The notes: a model not told the origin generated them from the sequence alone. Positions 15,372-25,602 are shown, numbered from the stretch's first letter. The stretch: 64,000 nucleotides of DNA from Phycisphaeraceae bacterium (GCA_019454185.1 CP075368.1:1835649-1899648); one strand, 5' to 3'. Numbers and translations: made by a program.

Positions 15372-15414
15372 TGGAGCGGAGGAGAGTCGAACTCCCGACC
15401 TCATCATTGCGAAC
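15372..15414 (-). other. 3' part of tRNA-Ala gene (candidate attachment site)
   Basis: 43 nt identical to nt 31-73 of the intact tRNA-Ala at 29463-29535, from the anticodon loop to the discriminator base; the match stops abruptly at the 5' side of the anticodon loop. The 5' half of the tRNA is absent. Sequence to its left (module arm) also matches module 2. It is in direct orientation with the intact gene, as expected of an att duplication. Confidence 0.9.
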
Positions 15415-15614
15415 CCAAACATAACATGAGCCAGAACCCATAACCAACGCTAGAAACGACACTTCCGGATTGCAAGCGTCGTGTTCCTTGCGCGTCTTTG
15501 TACCGCTTTGCGTAGCGGAGCGCGGTGCACGCCGCGGTTCACGCCGCAGTGCACGCCGCAGTGCACGCGCTCAGACGTGAAGCAGGATCCAAGCGGAGTG
15601 AACGCTTTGGTGCT
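15415..15614. repeat. Short intergenic region with 12-bp tandem repeat
   Basis: About 3.8 copies of gtgcacgccgca (15525-15570, one copy with gttc). Otherwise nothing recognised. It is the junction between the tRNA-Ala fragment and the sulfur-uptake block. Confidence 0.7.
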
Positions 15615-17033
15615 TCAGCCCGAGCTCTGCTCTGCGGACTGGAGCATGAAGAACTCGTGGTTGAGAGAGGTGCCGATCGCGCTTGCTTGCATGCGAATCT
15701 CAGGGACTGCTGTCGATTCCCACATGTCCGGCCTTCGGAGTGGGCCGATCGCGAAAATGCGACCTGAAGCATTGCCGCGCCGATCGAGAACTCGCCCATG
15801 CATGTCCGTCGCGAATCCGAGCCCGAGCGGATCAATGACAGCAAGTCCGCTCGCGAGCATCGACTCGACCAGAGGGTCATTCCACCGAGCCGGGTTGACG
15901 CTCGGACCGGCACAGTTAAAGACTCGGTCTGCGTTCATGCTGTGCTCTGCGTCATGTTCGCGGCTCTGGATCACAACTCGCACCTTGTCACCGGCACTTT
16001 CATCGCTCTCGACGGCCGATACGGAGCCGCGCACGAGGCGCAGCCGTCCGGATGCGAGGTGATGATTCACTCGCGACGCTATGCCCATGGACATGCGGTG
16101 TCGGTGGACATCCCAGAACGGACGCAGGTGTGCTGCGAATCGCTCTCTTTCAACATCGGTCCACGAGCGCCACGCTTCGATCGTGTGAGGCCGAAGCGAA
16201 TCGATCACCGCCCGCCAGTCGCCGCCCGCCTCCATCTCGCGTTCGCACGCATTCCGAACGGCTCGCAGCGCGACCCGCGCCGAAACTCCGACGATAAGCG
16301 ATCTCGCATCCCATGCCGAGACCGTTTGGCGAGCCGGCGCGTGGGAGCGTGGCAGCAGTCCTCGCCGGGACACCATCGTCACCGGCCCGCGATGGGCGAG
16401 CGCATCGAGCGTCAGCACAACATCGACTGCGGTCAGGCCGGTTCCGACGATCACGACTCGCTCATCCCGCGCCACGCGATCGAACGCGCCTTCAGCCCAC
16501 GGATTCTGCACAACGCGATCCGCCAGTCCTGATCCGTCCCTGCGAAGACGAGAAGTGTCCTCGTGCAGGCGCGGCGGCGCGCCATTGCCAAGCGCCAACA
16601 CGCACGCATCCGCAACGAAGCCCGCGCCCTCACGCAGCGCGATGCACAGGCCGTCTGCACAAGGCGCAATGCCGACGCACCGTCCACGCACGACACGCAC
16701 GCCCCCGCTTGCGGCAACCCTTTCGAGATGCCAGCGCAGGTACTCGCCATAGATAACCCTCGGCACGAAGTCGTTGGGTGAGTATCGGTGCCCCCGCGCA
16801 TCGAGCCACTTTACGAGATCGCCTGGTGCGTCATGCAGGATGCTCATGCGTCCCGCCGGCACGTTCAGCAGGTGCTCTGGTCGCGTCGTGCCGTAGGCAA
16901 CACCCGTACCGGGCTTGTCCGAGCACTCAATGACCACGCATCGCAACGCGCCGCGCCCCACTTGCGCGATGTGGGTCGCTACGGCTACGCCGCTGCAACC
17001 ACCCCCGATGATCGCGATGGTCTTCTGCTCCAT
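15615..17033 (-). CDS. FAD/NAD(P)-binding protein (YdhS-type), last gene of the sulfate operon
   Basis: 472 residues. N-terminal dinucleotide-binding loop TIAIIGGGCSGVAVATHIA, then PGTGVAYGT and HLLNVPAGRMS, characteristic of the FAD-NAD(P)-binding family PF13454; a second nucleotide-binding stretch VVIVGTGLTAVDVVLTL near residue 195; and a C-terminal ATD segment (FNCAGPSVNP). The start is ATG at 17033. It begins 3 bp after cysA, so it is translated from the same message. The reaction is unknown; given the context it may act on a sulfur compound, but that is inference. No signal peptide. Confidence 0.87.
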   Translation of the reverse strand: MEQKTIAIIGGGCSGVAVATHIAQVGRGALRCVVIECSDKPGTGVAYGTTRPEHLLNVPAGRMSILHDAPGDLVKWLDARGHRYSPNDFVPRVIYGEYLRWHLERVAASGGVRVVRGRCVGIAPCADGLCIALREGAGFVADACVLALGNGAPPRLHEDTSRLRRDGSGLADRVVQNPWAEGAFDRVARDERVVIVGTGLTAVDVVLTLDALAHRGPVTMVSRRGLLPRSHAPARQTVSAWDARSLIVGVSARVALRAVRNACEREMEAGGDWRAVIDSLRPHTIEAWRSWTDVERERFAAHLRPFWDVHRHRMSMGIASRVNHHLASGRLRLVRGSVSAVESDESAGDKVRVVIQSREHDAEHSMNADRVFNCAGPSVNPARWNDPLVESMLASGLAVIDPLGLGFATDMHGRVLDRRGNASGRIFAIGPLRRPDMWESTAVPEIRMQASAIGTSLNHEFFMLQSAEQSSG

Positions 17034-17036
17034 GGC

Positions 17037-18107
17037 TCAGGAAGCGTTGACGAACACGCGCATGTCTCGAGGGATCACGTACACGTTGTCGCCCTGCTTG
17101 AGGCGCAGCACGCGGTATCGCTCCTGCGGCAGTTCAACGTGGATGTCGTCGTTCTCCGGGCTGGACAGCTCTACCTTCACCAGCGGGCCCGCCGCGTTCA
17201 CGTGCTTGACGATCGCACGAACGCTGATGTCGCCGCGAGGGCGCGAATCGATATCCATCATGTGCGGCCGGACATAGACCAGCGCCTCCGCCCTTTCGTG
17301 CACACGGGTCTTGGAGTCCGCACCGAGCGTGAGCCCGTTGCCGGTGAACGCCGGACGGCCGTTGACCACGCGGGCATGGAACAGGTTGACGTTGCCCAGG
17401 AAGTTGTAGACGAACGGATTGGCAGGATGGTGGTAGACATCCTCGGGCGCGCCGACCTGCTCGATGCGACCGTTGCTCATCACGACAATCCGGTCCGCGA
17501 CCTCCATCGCCTCTTCCTGGTCGTGCGTGACGAACACGCTTGTGACATGGATCTCTTCGTGCAATCGCCGGAGCCAGCGGCGAAGCTCGACACGCACCTT
17601 CGCGTCGAGCGCACCGAACGGCTCGTCCAGGAGCAGCACACGGGGTTCAACAGCGAGCGCACGTGCGAGCGCAACACGCTGCCTCTGGCCGCCTGAGAGC
17701 TGCGACGGATAGCGATTCGCGAATCGATCCAGCTGCACCAGTTTGAGCAGACGCAACACGCGATCCTCGATCTCTTTCGCACTCGGGCGAGTCTTCCGGC
17801 TACGCACCCTCAGGCCAAACGCGACGTTCTTGAAGACGCTCATGTGCTTGAAGAGGGCGTAGTGCTGGAACACGAAGCCCACCTGACGCTGGCGGACGTG
17901 CCGGTCGGTGATGTCCGATCCGTCGAAGAGCACGGTGCCGCGATCGGGCGATTCAAGCCCAGCAATCACGCGCAGGAGCGTCGTCTTGCCGGATCCGGAC
18001 GGCCCAAGCAGGGCAACCAGCTCGCCGGAGGGCACGTGGAGACTCACGTTGTCCAGAGCCGTGAACGTGCCGAACGTCTTGGTGATGTTAAACGCCTCGA
18101 TGGACAT
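17037..18107 (-). CDS. cysA: Sulfate/thiosulfate ABC transporter ATPase CysA
   Basis: 356 residues. Energises sulfate or thiosulfate import. Walker [10 protein letters not shown]-loop [12 protein letters not shown], signature [15 protein letters not shown], Walker [12 protein letters not shown], switch His in [13 protein letters not shown], then a TOBE-type regulatory domain (about 240-350). The N-terminus [13 protein letters not shown] fixes the start at 18107; an upstream in-frame start would add 17 unrelated residues inside cysW. The start codon directly abuts the cysW stop, typical of coupled ABC subunits. Confidence 0.96.
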   Translation of the reverse strand: MSIEAFNITKTFGTFTALDNVSLHVPSGELVALLGPSGSGKTTLLRVIAGLESPDRGTVLFDGSDITDRHVRQRQVGFVFQHYALFKHMSVFKNVAFGLRVRSRKTRPSAKEIEDRVLRLLKLVQLDRFANRYPSQLSGGQRQRVALARALAVEPRVLLLDEPFGALDAKVRVELRRWLRRLHEEIHVTSVFVTHDQEEAMEVADRIVVMSNGRIEQVGAPEDVYHHPANPFVYNFLGNVNLFHARVVNGRPAFTGNGLTLGADSKTRVHERAEALVYVRPHMMDIDSRPRGDISVRAIVKHVNAAGPLVKVELSSPENDDIHVELPQERYRVLRLKQGDNVYVIPRDMRVFVNAS

Positions 18108-18108
18108 C

Positions 18109-19029
18109 TCAGTGCGCTCCTTCCGCGCTTGCGAGTCGCGCGAACTCGCGGGCCGCATTCCATTCGACGATGCTCTTCGCGACCAGCGTGAGCACGGCCA
18201 TCAGCACCAGGATTGCCGCGATCGCGAACGCCGCCGCGAACTGGTACTCCCCGTTCAGCACCTCGACGTGGAGCGGCATTGTGTTGGTCTTGCCCCGGAT
18301 ATGCCCTGAGACGACCGACACCGCGCCGAACTCTCCCATCGCGCGGGCGTTGCACAGGATCACGCCGTACAGAAGCCCCCACTTGATGTTCGGAAGCGTC
18401 ACGCGAAGGAAAGTCTTGATACCCGTGGCACCCAGCGAGATCGAGGCCTCTTCCTCGTCTCGTCCCTGGGCCTGCATGAGCGGGATCAACTCTCTCGCGA
18501 TGAAAGGCACGGTCACGAAGATCGTTGCGAGGATGATTCCCGGCGGAGCGAAGATGATCTTGATCCCACTGTCCGCCATCCAGTTTCCGAGCAGAGTCCC
18601 CGCCAGCACGCCCCTCGCGCCGAAGAGCAGCACGAAGACCATGCCCGCGATGACCGGAGAGATGCTGAACGGCAGATCGAGCAGCGTGATGAAGAGACTC
18701 TTCCCGGGGAATCTGAACTTCGCGACCGCCCACGCGCACGCCACGCCGAAGATGAGGTTGAGCGGGACGGCGAACGCCACGGTCAGCAGTGTCAGACGCA
18801 TCGCTGCGAGCGCGTCCTTGTCCACCACCGCCTTCCAGAAAGTCTCGATGCCTCTCGACAACGCCTCATAGATGACCACCGCGAGAGGCAGCACAAGCAT
18901 CAGCGTCAGGAAGCCCGCCGCGAGCGATATGAGCAGCCACTTGAACCACCACGCCTCCTGGTTCGAGACACGTCCGGCCGCGGATCGGGATCGTGCGCCG
19001 GCCATCAAAGATGCTGTACCGCCGGCCAT
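18109..19029 (-). CDS. cysW: Sulfate ABC transporter permease CysW
   Basis: 306 residues, about six transmembrane helices. The cytoplasmic coupling loop with the EAA motif is present ([31 protein letters not shown]), and [31 protein letters not shown] is diagnostic of CysW. Forms the channel with CysT. Start ATG 19029; a second ATG eight codons on is also possible. Located 51 bp after cysT. Confidence 0.95.
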   Translation of the reverse strand: MAGGTASLMAGARSRSAAGRVSNQEAWWFKWLLISLAAGFLTLMLVLPLAVVIYEALSRGIETFWKAVVDKDALAAMRLTLLTVAFAVPLNLIFGVACAWAVAKFRFPGKSLFITLLDLPFSISPVIAGMVFVLLFGARGVLAGTLLGNWMADSGIKIIFAPPGIILATIFVTVPFIARELIPLMQAQGRDEEEASISLGATGIKTFLRVTLPNIKWGLLYGVILCNARAMGEFGAVSVVSGHIRGKTNTMPLHVEVLNGEYQFAAAFAIAAILVLMAVLTLVAKSIVEWNAAREFARLASAEGAH

Positions 19030-19080
19030 GTCAGATCGCCTCCGGGTTCGAGACTACGCGTTCTGCGTTCGAGTGTGCGG

Positions 19081-19935
19081 TCACGTGTGGGCGCTCCGTC
19101 GCGTCCACGTCTGAAGCAGGTTGATGACGAGCAGCATGAAGAAGGAGACCGCCAGCATGCCGACCGCGATGGCGGTGGCCGCCGGATAGTTGAACTCTTC
19201 CAGTCGAAGGTAGATCAGCAGAGGGGCGATCTCTGTCTTCCCCGGCAGATTGCCCGCGATGAAGATGATCGATCCATACTCACCGACCGATTTGGCGAAC
19301 GACAGCGCAAGCCCTGTGAGGATCGCCGGGAGAAGGGTTGGAAAGATCACGCGGATGAACGAAGACCACCGCCGTGCGCCGAGTGATGCCGCCGCCTCCT
19401 CGATCTCCGCGTCCAGATCCTCCAGCACCGGCTGCACCGTCCGCACGACGAACGGCAGACTCACGAGAATCATGGCGATGACCACGCCCACGCGGCTGTA
19501 CGCCGCCTTGATTCCGATCGGGTCAAGGAACCGCCCGAGCCACCCGTTCTGCGCGTAGATCGCCGTGAGGGCGATGCCAGCGACCGCGGTCGGCAGCGCG
19601 AACGGCAGATCGACCAGCCCATCCATAATCTTCTTGCCGGGGAATGTGTACCTCACCAGCACCCATGCGATGACCACACCAAAGACCGTGTTCACGATCG
19701 CCGCGATGATCGCTCCCCCGATGCTCAGCCCGTACGCCGCCATGGTCCGTTCGTCCGACACGATCCGCCAGAACTCGGCCCATGTGAGGCGCGACGTCAT
19801 GAGGAAAAGCGTTGAAAGGGGCAGGAAGACGATCAGCCCCAGGTAGGTGACAGAGAAGCCCATGGTCAGGCCGAACCCCGGCAGCACCGAAGACTGCTTT
19901 CGTCGCCGCGCCGCGTTCGAGATCACAGCATCCAT
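19081..19935 (-). CDS. cysT: Sulfate ABC transporter permease CysT
   Basis: 284 residues, six hydrophobic helices. LPGFGLTMGFSVTYLGLIVFLPLSTL at the start, FPGKKIMDGLVDLPFALPTAVAGI, and the EAA loop EEAAASLGARRWSSFIRVIFPTLLPAILTG identify CysT (CysU). An in-frame upstream start (20250) would add 105 residues of low-complexity Ser/Arg sequence overlapping sbp, so the ATG at 19935 is preferred. Second gene of the operon. Confidence 0.95.
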   Translation of the reverse strand: MDAVISNAARRRKQSSVLPGFGLTMGFSVTYLGLIVFLPLSTLFLMTSRLTWAEFWRIVSDERTMAAYGLSIGGAIIAAIVNTVFGVVIAWVLVRYTFPGKKIMDGLVDLPFALPTAVAGIALTAIYAQNGWLGRFLDPIGIKAAYSRVGVVIAMILVSLPFVVRTVQPVLEDLDAEIEEAAASLGARRWSSFIRVIFPTLLPAILTGLALSFAKSVGEYGSIIFIAGNLPGKTEIAPLLIYLRLEEFNYPAATAIAVGMLAVSFFMLLVINLLQTWTRRSAHT

Positions 19936-20062
19936 CGAGTATGCTCCGAGAAGTGCCGCTGGCCACGGCTGCCGGTAAACCTCTCCCCCGTCTGTGGACG
20001 GGGTGAGAGGTGGAGGAGGAGAGACATGAAGTGCTTGAATGTCGTGTGTGATGTTGACGGAA

Positions 20063-21079
20063 TCACTTGCCCGAGATGATCTTGTCGAACTTGCCACCGT
20101 CATCGAAGTGCGCCTTCTGCGCCTTCGCCCATCCGCCGAACACATCGTCGATCGTGAACAACTCGACCGGCTTGAACTGATCTGCGTGCTTTGCGAGAGC
20201 ATCCTTGCTGCGCGGACGGAAGTGGTGCTTTCCGATGATCTCCTGGGCACGCTCGGTGTAGAGGAACTTCAAGTACGCCTCGGCAGCAGCCCGTGTTCCC
20301 CGCTTGTCCACCACCTTGTCCACAACCGTGACGGGCGGCTCAGCGAGAATGCTCACCGATGGTGTGACGATCTCGAACTTGTCCTTCCCGAACTCGTTGA
20401 GCACAAGGATCGCCTCGTTCTCCCACGAGATGAAGATGTCGCCGATGCCGCGCTGGACGAAGGTGTTGGTCGATCCACGGGCTCCCGTGTCAAGCACCGG
20501 CACGTTCTTGAAGATCTTCGTGACGAAGTCCTGCACCTTCGCCTCATCGTTGTCGAACGCTCGGAGGCCGTAGCCCCACGCCGCGAGGTAGTTCCAGCGG
20601 GCTCCGCCGGAGGTCTTCGGGTTCGGGGTGATCACCGCAACGCCAGGCCTCGCCAGATCGTTCCAGTCCTGGATTCCCTTCGGATTCCCTTTGCGAACGA
20701 GGAAGACGATGGTGGATGTGTAGGGGGAGCTGTTGTCGGGGAGACGGGACTGCCAGTCAGAGGGGATCAGGTTCGCCTGGGATCCGAGCACGTCAATGTC
20801 GTAGGCGAGCGCGAGCGTCACAACATCCGCTTCGAGGCCGTCGATCACGGATCGAGCCTGCTTGCCCGAGCCACCGTGCGACTGCTGGAACTCAATCGTC
20901 TGTCCTGTCTTCGCTTTCCACTCCTTCCCGAACTCGGCATTGATCTCCGTGTACAACTCACGCGTCGGGTCGTACGAGACGTTGAGCAGCGTGATCTTCT
21001 GCTGGGCCGCAGCACCGCCGACAATCGCTGCGCCGAGCCCGAGTGATAGAGCCAACCTTGATATGAACGAACGAGCCAT
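20063..21079 (-). CDS. sbp: Periplasmic sulfate-binding protein
   Basis: 338 residues. Sec signal peptide [23 protein letters not shown]. Signatures: [20 protein letters not shown] at the mature N-terminus, [49 protein letters not shown], and [25 protein letters not shown], all typical of Sbp/CysP. Start set at ATG 21079, which gives a clean signal peptide. First gene of sbp-cysT-cysW-cysA-FAD protein; a sigma-54-type promoter lies 56 bp upstream. Confidence 0.96.
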   Translation of the reverse strand: MARSFISRLALSLGLGAAIVGGAAAQQKITLLNVSYDPTRELYTEINAEFGKEWKAKTGQTIEFQQSHGGSGKQARSVIDGLEADVVTLALAYDIDVLGSQANLIPSDWQSRLPDNSSPYTSTIVFLVRKGNPKGIQDWNDLARPGVAVITPNPKTSGGARWNYLAAWGYGLRAFDNDEAKVQDFVTKIFKNVPVLDTGARGSTNTFVQRGIGDIFISWENEAILVLNEFGKDKFEIVTPSVSILAEPPVTVVDKVVDKRGTRAAAEAYLKFLYTERAQEIIGKHHFRPRSKDALAKHADQFKPVELFTIDDVFGGWAKAQKAHFDDGGKFDKIISGK

Positions 21080-21134
21080 GGGGTGTACTCCTGAAAGGTG
21101 ACGAGCCGATCGGCGGCTCACCACGAGGACTTTG

Positions 21135-21149
21135 GCGAACGGCGTGCCA
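21135..21149 (-). promoter_or_regulatory. Sigma-54-type promoter upstream of sbp
   Basis: On the minus strand TGGCACGCCGTTCGC: the -24 GG and -12 GC are separated by exactly 10 nt, TGGCACG is perfect and the -12 element differs from TTGC by one base. Predicted start about 44 nt before the sbp ATG. The sigma-54 activator at 23637 is the likely partner. Confidence 0.6.
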
Positions 21150-21390
21150 CAACTCTCTGTGCGGCCTGTGAGGGCATGCATCTGCGTTTACGGACCCAAA
21201 CGCCGTCGGGACACGGAGTATCCGTGATAAATCACGGCTGCGTCCTATCGCCCGTCACGGAAACTTCGCTCAAAGCTGTGCGAACATGAACCTCGAGCAT
21301 GCGTACTCCGTGAGCCGATCACCAGATCACCGGAGCACGCCGCAGGCGGCTCAACGAATACACATTAACAGTGCACAAAGAGGTTCCGTC

Positions 21391-22182
21391 ATGCAGGCCC
21401 CAGTCAGCAACACACACAACAGAGCGTTGTACGCGCTCAACCCGACGGGTCGATTCAGCGACCGCGCCGATGCGTATCGCCGCTTCCGTCCCTCGTACCC
21501 AATCAGCGCGATCGATGCAATGCTCGATGGACTCGGTGAGCCCGGCTCTCTTCGCGCAGCGGATATCGGAGCGGGGACCGGCATCTCATCGCGGCTTCTC
21601 GCGGATCGCGGCGTGCGCGTGAACGCCGTCGAGCCCAACGCCGCGATGCGAGACGCCGCCGACACACACCCTCGCGTCATCTTTTCCGATGGCGCCGCCG
21701 AGTCCACCGGCCTGGAGTCGCACGAATTCGACCTCGTTCTCGCGGCACAGGCGTTTCACTGGTTCCGACCCGAAGAGTCGTTGCGCGAGTTCCACCGCAT
21801 CCTGAAGCCGAGCGGACGGCTCGCGGTTATGTGGAATGAGCGGGACCTGACGGACCCATTGACAGCGGTCTACTCCGACATCATCTCGCGCGCGTCGAGC
21901 AGAGCTCCGGAAGAGAAGTGGCACATCCGCCCCGAGGAGCTGTACGTCAGTCAGCTCTTCGCCACAGCATGGGAGCGAACGTTCGTGTATGAACAGTCGC
22001 TCAACGCTGATGGGCTCGTTGGGCGAGCGATCTCGGCGTCCTATGTCCCGACTGAGGGGGATGCTCGTACGAAGGTGGAGAACGAACTCCGCGCTGCGCA
22101 CCAACGCTTTGCCGGTCCCGATGGTGTCGTCCGACTTGTGTACCGCACCATCCTGTACCTGTCACAGCCCATAGACGCCTGA
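21391..22182 (+). CDS. Class I SAM-dependent methyltransferase
   Basis: 263 residues. Motif I ADIGAGTGISSRLLADRG, acidic residue in VNAVEPNAAM, post-motif QAFHWFRPEESLREFHRILKPSGRLAV, a UbiE/type-11 methyltransferase pattern. N-terminal FSDRADAYRRFRPSYP is typical of this group. AAAGAGG sits 8 nt before the ATG at 21391; the frame is open upstream but without conserved sequence. Transcribed divergently from sbp. Substrate unknown. The 311-bp gap to sbp holds the sigma-54 site and otherwise nothing recognised. Confidence 0.92.
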   Translation: MQAPVSNTHNRALYALNPTGRFSDRADAYRRFRPSYPISAIDAMLDGLGEPGSLRAADIGAGTGISSRLLADRGVRVNAVEPNAAMRDAADTHPRVIFSDGAAESTGLESHEFDLVLAAQAFHWFRPEESLREFHRILKPSGRLAVMWNERDLTDPLTAVYSDIISRASSRAPEEKWHIRPEELYVSQLFATAWERTFVYEQSLNADGLVGRAISASYVPTEGDARTKVENELRAAHQRFAGPDGVVRLVYRTILYLSQPIDA

Positions 22183-22245
22183 TACCGTGAATCGGGCGTG
22201 AGCGATCGCTCGCCCACGCCCGTCGAAGGAAGCCCGAAGAATCGA

Positions 22246-23499
22246 TCAGAACAGCAGCTGGAACTGGAGGCGCACGGCGATTTGCCCGTCCTCGGCATCC
22301 GGCAGCAGTCCGATGCCCGTGTTCCTGGAGACAAGCGACGAGCTGTCCGATTGCGCGTCGAGGAAGTAGAGCACGTCAGCCGTGAACTTCGCTGCATGGC
22401 TCTTCTCGATGAAGTAGTAGTTCATGCCCGCCGTGATCGTGCTGAAGTCGTCATCGCCCGAAGCGCGATCGTCGTCGGGAAGCACGATGTCGTACCTCGC
22501 GAAGATCTCGGCTTTCTCCGTCAGAAACACGCCCCCCTGCACGATGAAGCCGAAGTCATCGAACTCGCCGCCACCTGAAGGTTCAGTGCTCCGGCCGATA
22601 AACGCCGCGAACGCGTTCCAACCGTTGCCTTCAAGACTCAGATCCGCGGTGTACGAGAGGACGTCGGTATCGACCGTTCCCCCGGTGTCGCCGCCCGACT
22701 GCCAGTGACCCGCGAGCCCGAGCATCGCGCCGAACTGTGACCCTCGCCAGGATGTGAAGTCGTTGAACTGCTTCCAGTCGCCGGCGAGGCGCAGCTCAAC
22801 ACGCCCGGTCAGACCATAATCGGCCTCGGCGCTCGCATCAAAGTCCGAGTTGAGCGTGTTCAGCCCGTCTGTGAACGCCGCGGCAACCCTCGCTCGATCA
22901 CCCTCATACTCAAGCTGGATGCCCTGCGACCTCGCCTGTGTGAACACAGCGTTTGTCACCGACCGATCCGCCGCGAGCATCCGCTTTCCGCTGACGAGTT
23001 CCTCGCGAAGCAAGGGTGCCTTGAACTGGCCGAACCGGAGTCCCCAGTTCTCGCCGAGCGAGTGACGCACCCACGCATCCAGGAGCGACGCTGTGCCGGT
23101 GCTGCGGCTGAAGTCCGTCTGCACAAGGAATGTGGTGTCCTTGCTGATCACGTTCCCGCCGAACTCCAGACGGACACGCCTCGTCTGAAATCCCCCTGTG
23201 TAGTCGTCATCTCCATCCGTTGGCTCGTCACGAAAGTTGGCGAGATATCGGAACTGGATCTGCCCACCGACCTTCAACTTGAACGCGCCATCGTCGCTCC
23301 CGACATAGAACGCACTCCCGTCGTGCCCGGCGGCGGGTGCGGACGTCGCAGATGCCCGAAGTTCCGCGAGCTCTGCTCGTGAGGCATCCGCACCGTCAGC
23401 GTGCGCGTGCAACGCGCCGAGAGTGCCAGCGCCGATCATGCCCGCAGCCATCACGCGCCCTGCCCGTCTGTTTCGTTCAGTCCCAGTCACTCGTGCCAT
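22246..23499 (-). CDS. Phosphate-selective-porin-type (OprP/O) outer-membrane porin
   Basis: 417 residues. Signal peptide VMAAGMIGAGTLGALHAHA. After a short coiled stretch (RAELAELRASATS) comes the porin O/P domain: FKLKVGGQIQFRYLANF, TGGFQTRRVRLEFGGNV, WVRHSLGENWGLRFGQFKAPLLREELVSG, FARYDIVLPDDDR, MNYYFIEKSHAAKFTADVLYF, ending QFQLLF with a C-terminal Phe. The family transports phosphate and other anions. With sulfate uptake genes beside it and a shared sigma-54-type promoter, a sulfur oxyanion or organosulfur substrate is a reasonable inference. Start ATG 23499; longer frames would put non-signal sequence in front. Confidence 0.9.
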   Translation of the reverse strand: MARVTGTERNRRAGRVMAAGMIGAGTLGALHAHADGADASRAELAELRASATSAPAAGHDGSAFYVGSDDGAFKLKVGGQIQFRYLANFRDEPTDGDDDYTGGFQTRRVRLEFGGNVISKDTTFLVQTDFSRSTGTASLLDAWVRHSLGENWGLRFGQFKAPLLREELVSGKRMLAADRSVTNAVFTQARSQGIQLEYEGDRARVAAAFTDGLNTLNSDFDASAEADYGLTGRVELRLAGDWKQFNDFTSWRGSQFGAMLGLAGHWQSGGDTGGTVDTDVLSYTADLSLEGNGWNAFAAFIGRSTEPSGGGEFDDFGFIVQGGVFLTEKAEIFARYDIVLPDDDRASGDDDFSTITAGMNYYFIEKSHAAKFTADVLYFLDAQSDSSSLVSRNTGIGLLPDAEDGQIAVRLQFQLLF

Positions 23500-23590
23500 G
23501 GCGTCATTGCTCCTGCAACGCGACCCCCGGCACCAATGCCCGACTCGGGCATCGCGTTTGCATGGGGGCTGCCGCGTGCGGCATGCACAT

Positions 23591-23605
23591 TGCAAGCGAT
23601 GTGCC
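23591..23605 (-). promoter_or_regulatory. Sigma-54-type promoter upstream of the porin
   Basis: On the minus strand GGCACATCGCTTGCA: GG and GC are 10 nt apart and the TTGCA half is perfect, so it is close to consensus. Predicted start about 80 nt before the porin ATG. It lies in the divergent gap between porin and activator gene. Confidence 0.72.
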
Positions 23606-23636
23606 GCGAATCCCCCTTCCTTTGCTGTGAAGAGCC

Positions 23637-25382
23637 ATGGAAGGCCTCGTGAGCACAACAGAATTCCCCTCGGAGTGCCCTATGGCCGACACTGATCACG
23701 GAAATGCCTACACTATTCCGCTACATAACACGGAAAATCCGTCCGATACTCCGGGTGCAGTCCCGCCCATGGAACGACACACCACACTTCTGCTCTCCGT
23801 CTGGCGCGAAGTCTGCAAGCACGTCGAGCTTGCTGAATCTCTCGAGCGAACTTTCGCTCCGATTGCGCGTAGGGTGCCAGTCGAGCGAATCGTCATCAGG
23901 CGGCTCGACCTCGCGAGGTCACTCCTCGAGACGGTGGCGGCTGCCGAGTCCAGCGGCCAGACGCGATCCGAGCAGAGCCGCACCGCCCTTCAAGGGGACG
24001 AAGCCGAGGAGCTTCTGTCGTGGTGCCGCAGGTCGCAGGCCGTCCGGGTCGGTCCCCGTGGCGCAAAGCCCGCGTCCCTCTCTGCTTCGCTCCCGGGAGT
24101 CCGCCAGGAACTCATCGTGGGCCCGCTGAACGGAACCGAGGGCCACGTCGCTCTCCTTATCCTCGTGCTGAAATCCGGGGCGGCGATGACGCAGGATCAC
24201 ATCGCGATCTGCCAGTCACTCCTGGACCCTTTCACCATTGCTCTTGAGAACGACCAGCGTGTACACGAGATGCGATCGCTTCGCGAGGCGGCCGAGGCCG
24301 ACAAGCGGACGCTGCTCACGCGACTTGGTCGCCACGATATCTCGGACACGATCGTCGGCGCAGAGGCAGGGCTCCGCGATGTCATCGAGCGCGTTGACCA
24401 GGTCGCGACTTCCGACGTGCCGGTCCTGCTTCTCGGCGAGACTGGTTCAGGAAAGGAAGTCGTCGCACGCGCCGTCCACAATCGCTCGCGTCGCGCTGCA
24501 AAGCCCTTCCTCCGGGTCAACTGCGGCGCGATCCCCCCCGAGCTCATCGACTCGGAGCTCTTCGGCCACGAGCGAGGAAGCTTCACGGGAGCCGAGTCCC
24601 AGCGCCTCGGCTGGTTCGAACGCGCCGATGGCGGAACGCTCTTCCTCGACGAGGTCGGTGAACTCCCGCCGGCGGCTCAGGTTCGACTCCTCCGCGTCCT
24701 TCAGGATGGCACATTCGAGCGGGTCGGGGGTGAGCGACAACTCCACGCAGACGTGCGGATCATCGCTGCCACACACCGCGACTTGCAGGCGATGGTTGCC
24801 GACGGACGCTTTCGTCAGGACCTCTGGTATCGGATCGCCATTTTCCCGGTGCGGCTGCCGCCGCTGCGCGACCGGTTGGGCGACATCCCCGCGCTCGCGA
24901 CACACTTCGCGTTGAAGGCCGCACGTCGCTTCGGCACTTCGCCCATCGCGCCAAGCCCCGAGGACATGTCGCTTCTGCTGCAATATGGCTGGCCGGGGAA
25001 TATCCGCGAACTCTCCTCAGTCATCGAACGCGCCGTCATCCTCGGTAACGGTCGCTCGCTCGAGATCGCGACATCTCTCGGCGTCGGCAGGTCTCCCACC
25101 CAAGCTCCTGCGCATCAGCAAAGCCCGAGCATGCCGCACGCGTCCACCCATCCCCTTCTCACTGGGACGCCGCCCGCGTCTCTCGCCTCCCATGCGACTG
25201 CCGACGCAACGCTCGATTCTGCGATGATCCGTCACATCAACGACGCGCTCGCAAAGTGCCATGGACGCATCGAAGGCCCCTTCGGTGCTGCAAAGGCGCT
25301 CGGTATCAACCCGCACACGCTGAGGTCGCGCATGCGGAAACTTGGTATTGAGTGGGCATCCTACCGCGGCCGCAGCAGCTGA
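23637..25382 (+). CDS. Sigma-54-dependent transcriptional activator (GAF-AAA+-Fis)
   Basis: 581 residues. An N-terminal sensory region (about 45-215) ends in a GAF-like segment (ALLILVLKSGAAMTQDHIAICQSLLDPF), so it is not a response regulator. Central AAA+ domain: Walker A GETGSGKE, the sigma-54 contact loop as GSFTGA instead of GAFTGA, Walker B GTLFLDEVGELP, and DLWYRIAIFPVRLPPLRDR. The C-terminal Fis-type HTH is GAAKALGINPHTLRSRMRKLGI. Overall like SfnR/NorR-type regulators. Starts at 23637, 23682 or 23769 are possible. It lies divergent to the porin, with sigma-54-type sites before porin and sbp: a likely local regulon. Confidence 0.93.
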   Translation: MEGLVSTTEFPSECPMADTDHGNAYTIPLHNTENPSDTPGAVPPMERHTTLLLSVWREVCKHVELAESLERTFAPIARRVPVERIVIRRLDLARSLLETVAAAESSGQTRSEQSRTALQGDEAEELLSWCRRSQAVRVGPRGAKPASLSASLPGVRQELIVGPLNGTEGHVALLILVLKSGAAMTQDHIAICQSLLDPFTIALENDQRVHEMRSLREAAEADKRTLLTRLGRHDISDTIVGAEAGLRDVIERVDQVATSDVPVLLLGETGSGKEVVARAVHNRSRRAAKPFLRVNCGAIPPELIDSELFGHERGSFTGAESQRLGWFERADGGTLFLDEVGELPPAAQVRLLRVLQDGTFERVGGERQLHADVRIIAATHRDLQAMVADGRFRQDLWYRIAIFPVRLPPLRDRLGDIPALATHFALKAARRFGTSPIAPSPEDMSLLLQYGWPGNIRELSSVIERAVILGNGRSLEIATSLGVGRSPTQAPAHQQSPSMPHASTHPLLTGTPPASLASHATADATLDSAMIRHINDALAKCHGRIEGPFGAAKALGINPHTLRSRMRKLGIEWASYRGRSS

Positions 25383-25602
25383 TCCGAGGCGCATGTCCGC
25401 TTGCATTCGCAGCGATCATGCAGACTTGAACGGTTGTGCAGCCATGAATTGGCACTGGAGTCGGTTCCTCTGGCTCGTGAGAGATCCCGCATCGGGCTCC
25501 GGTCGCGACTGACGAGAGACTACGGAGCGCGGCTAGCGGCTGCAGGACCAGTGCGCGAGCATTCTGGAGAGATTCAACCACTGGCCACAGCAACCACCGC
25601 CC

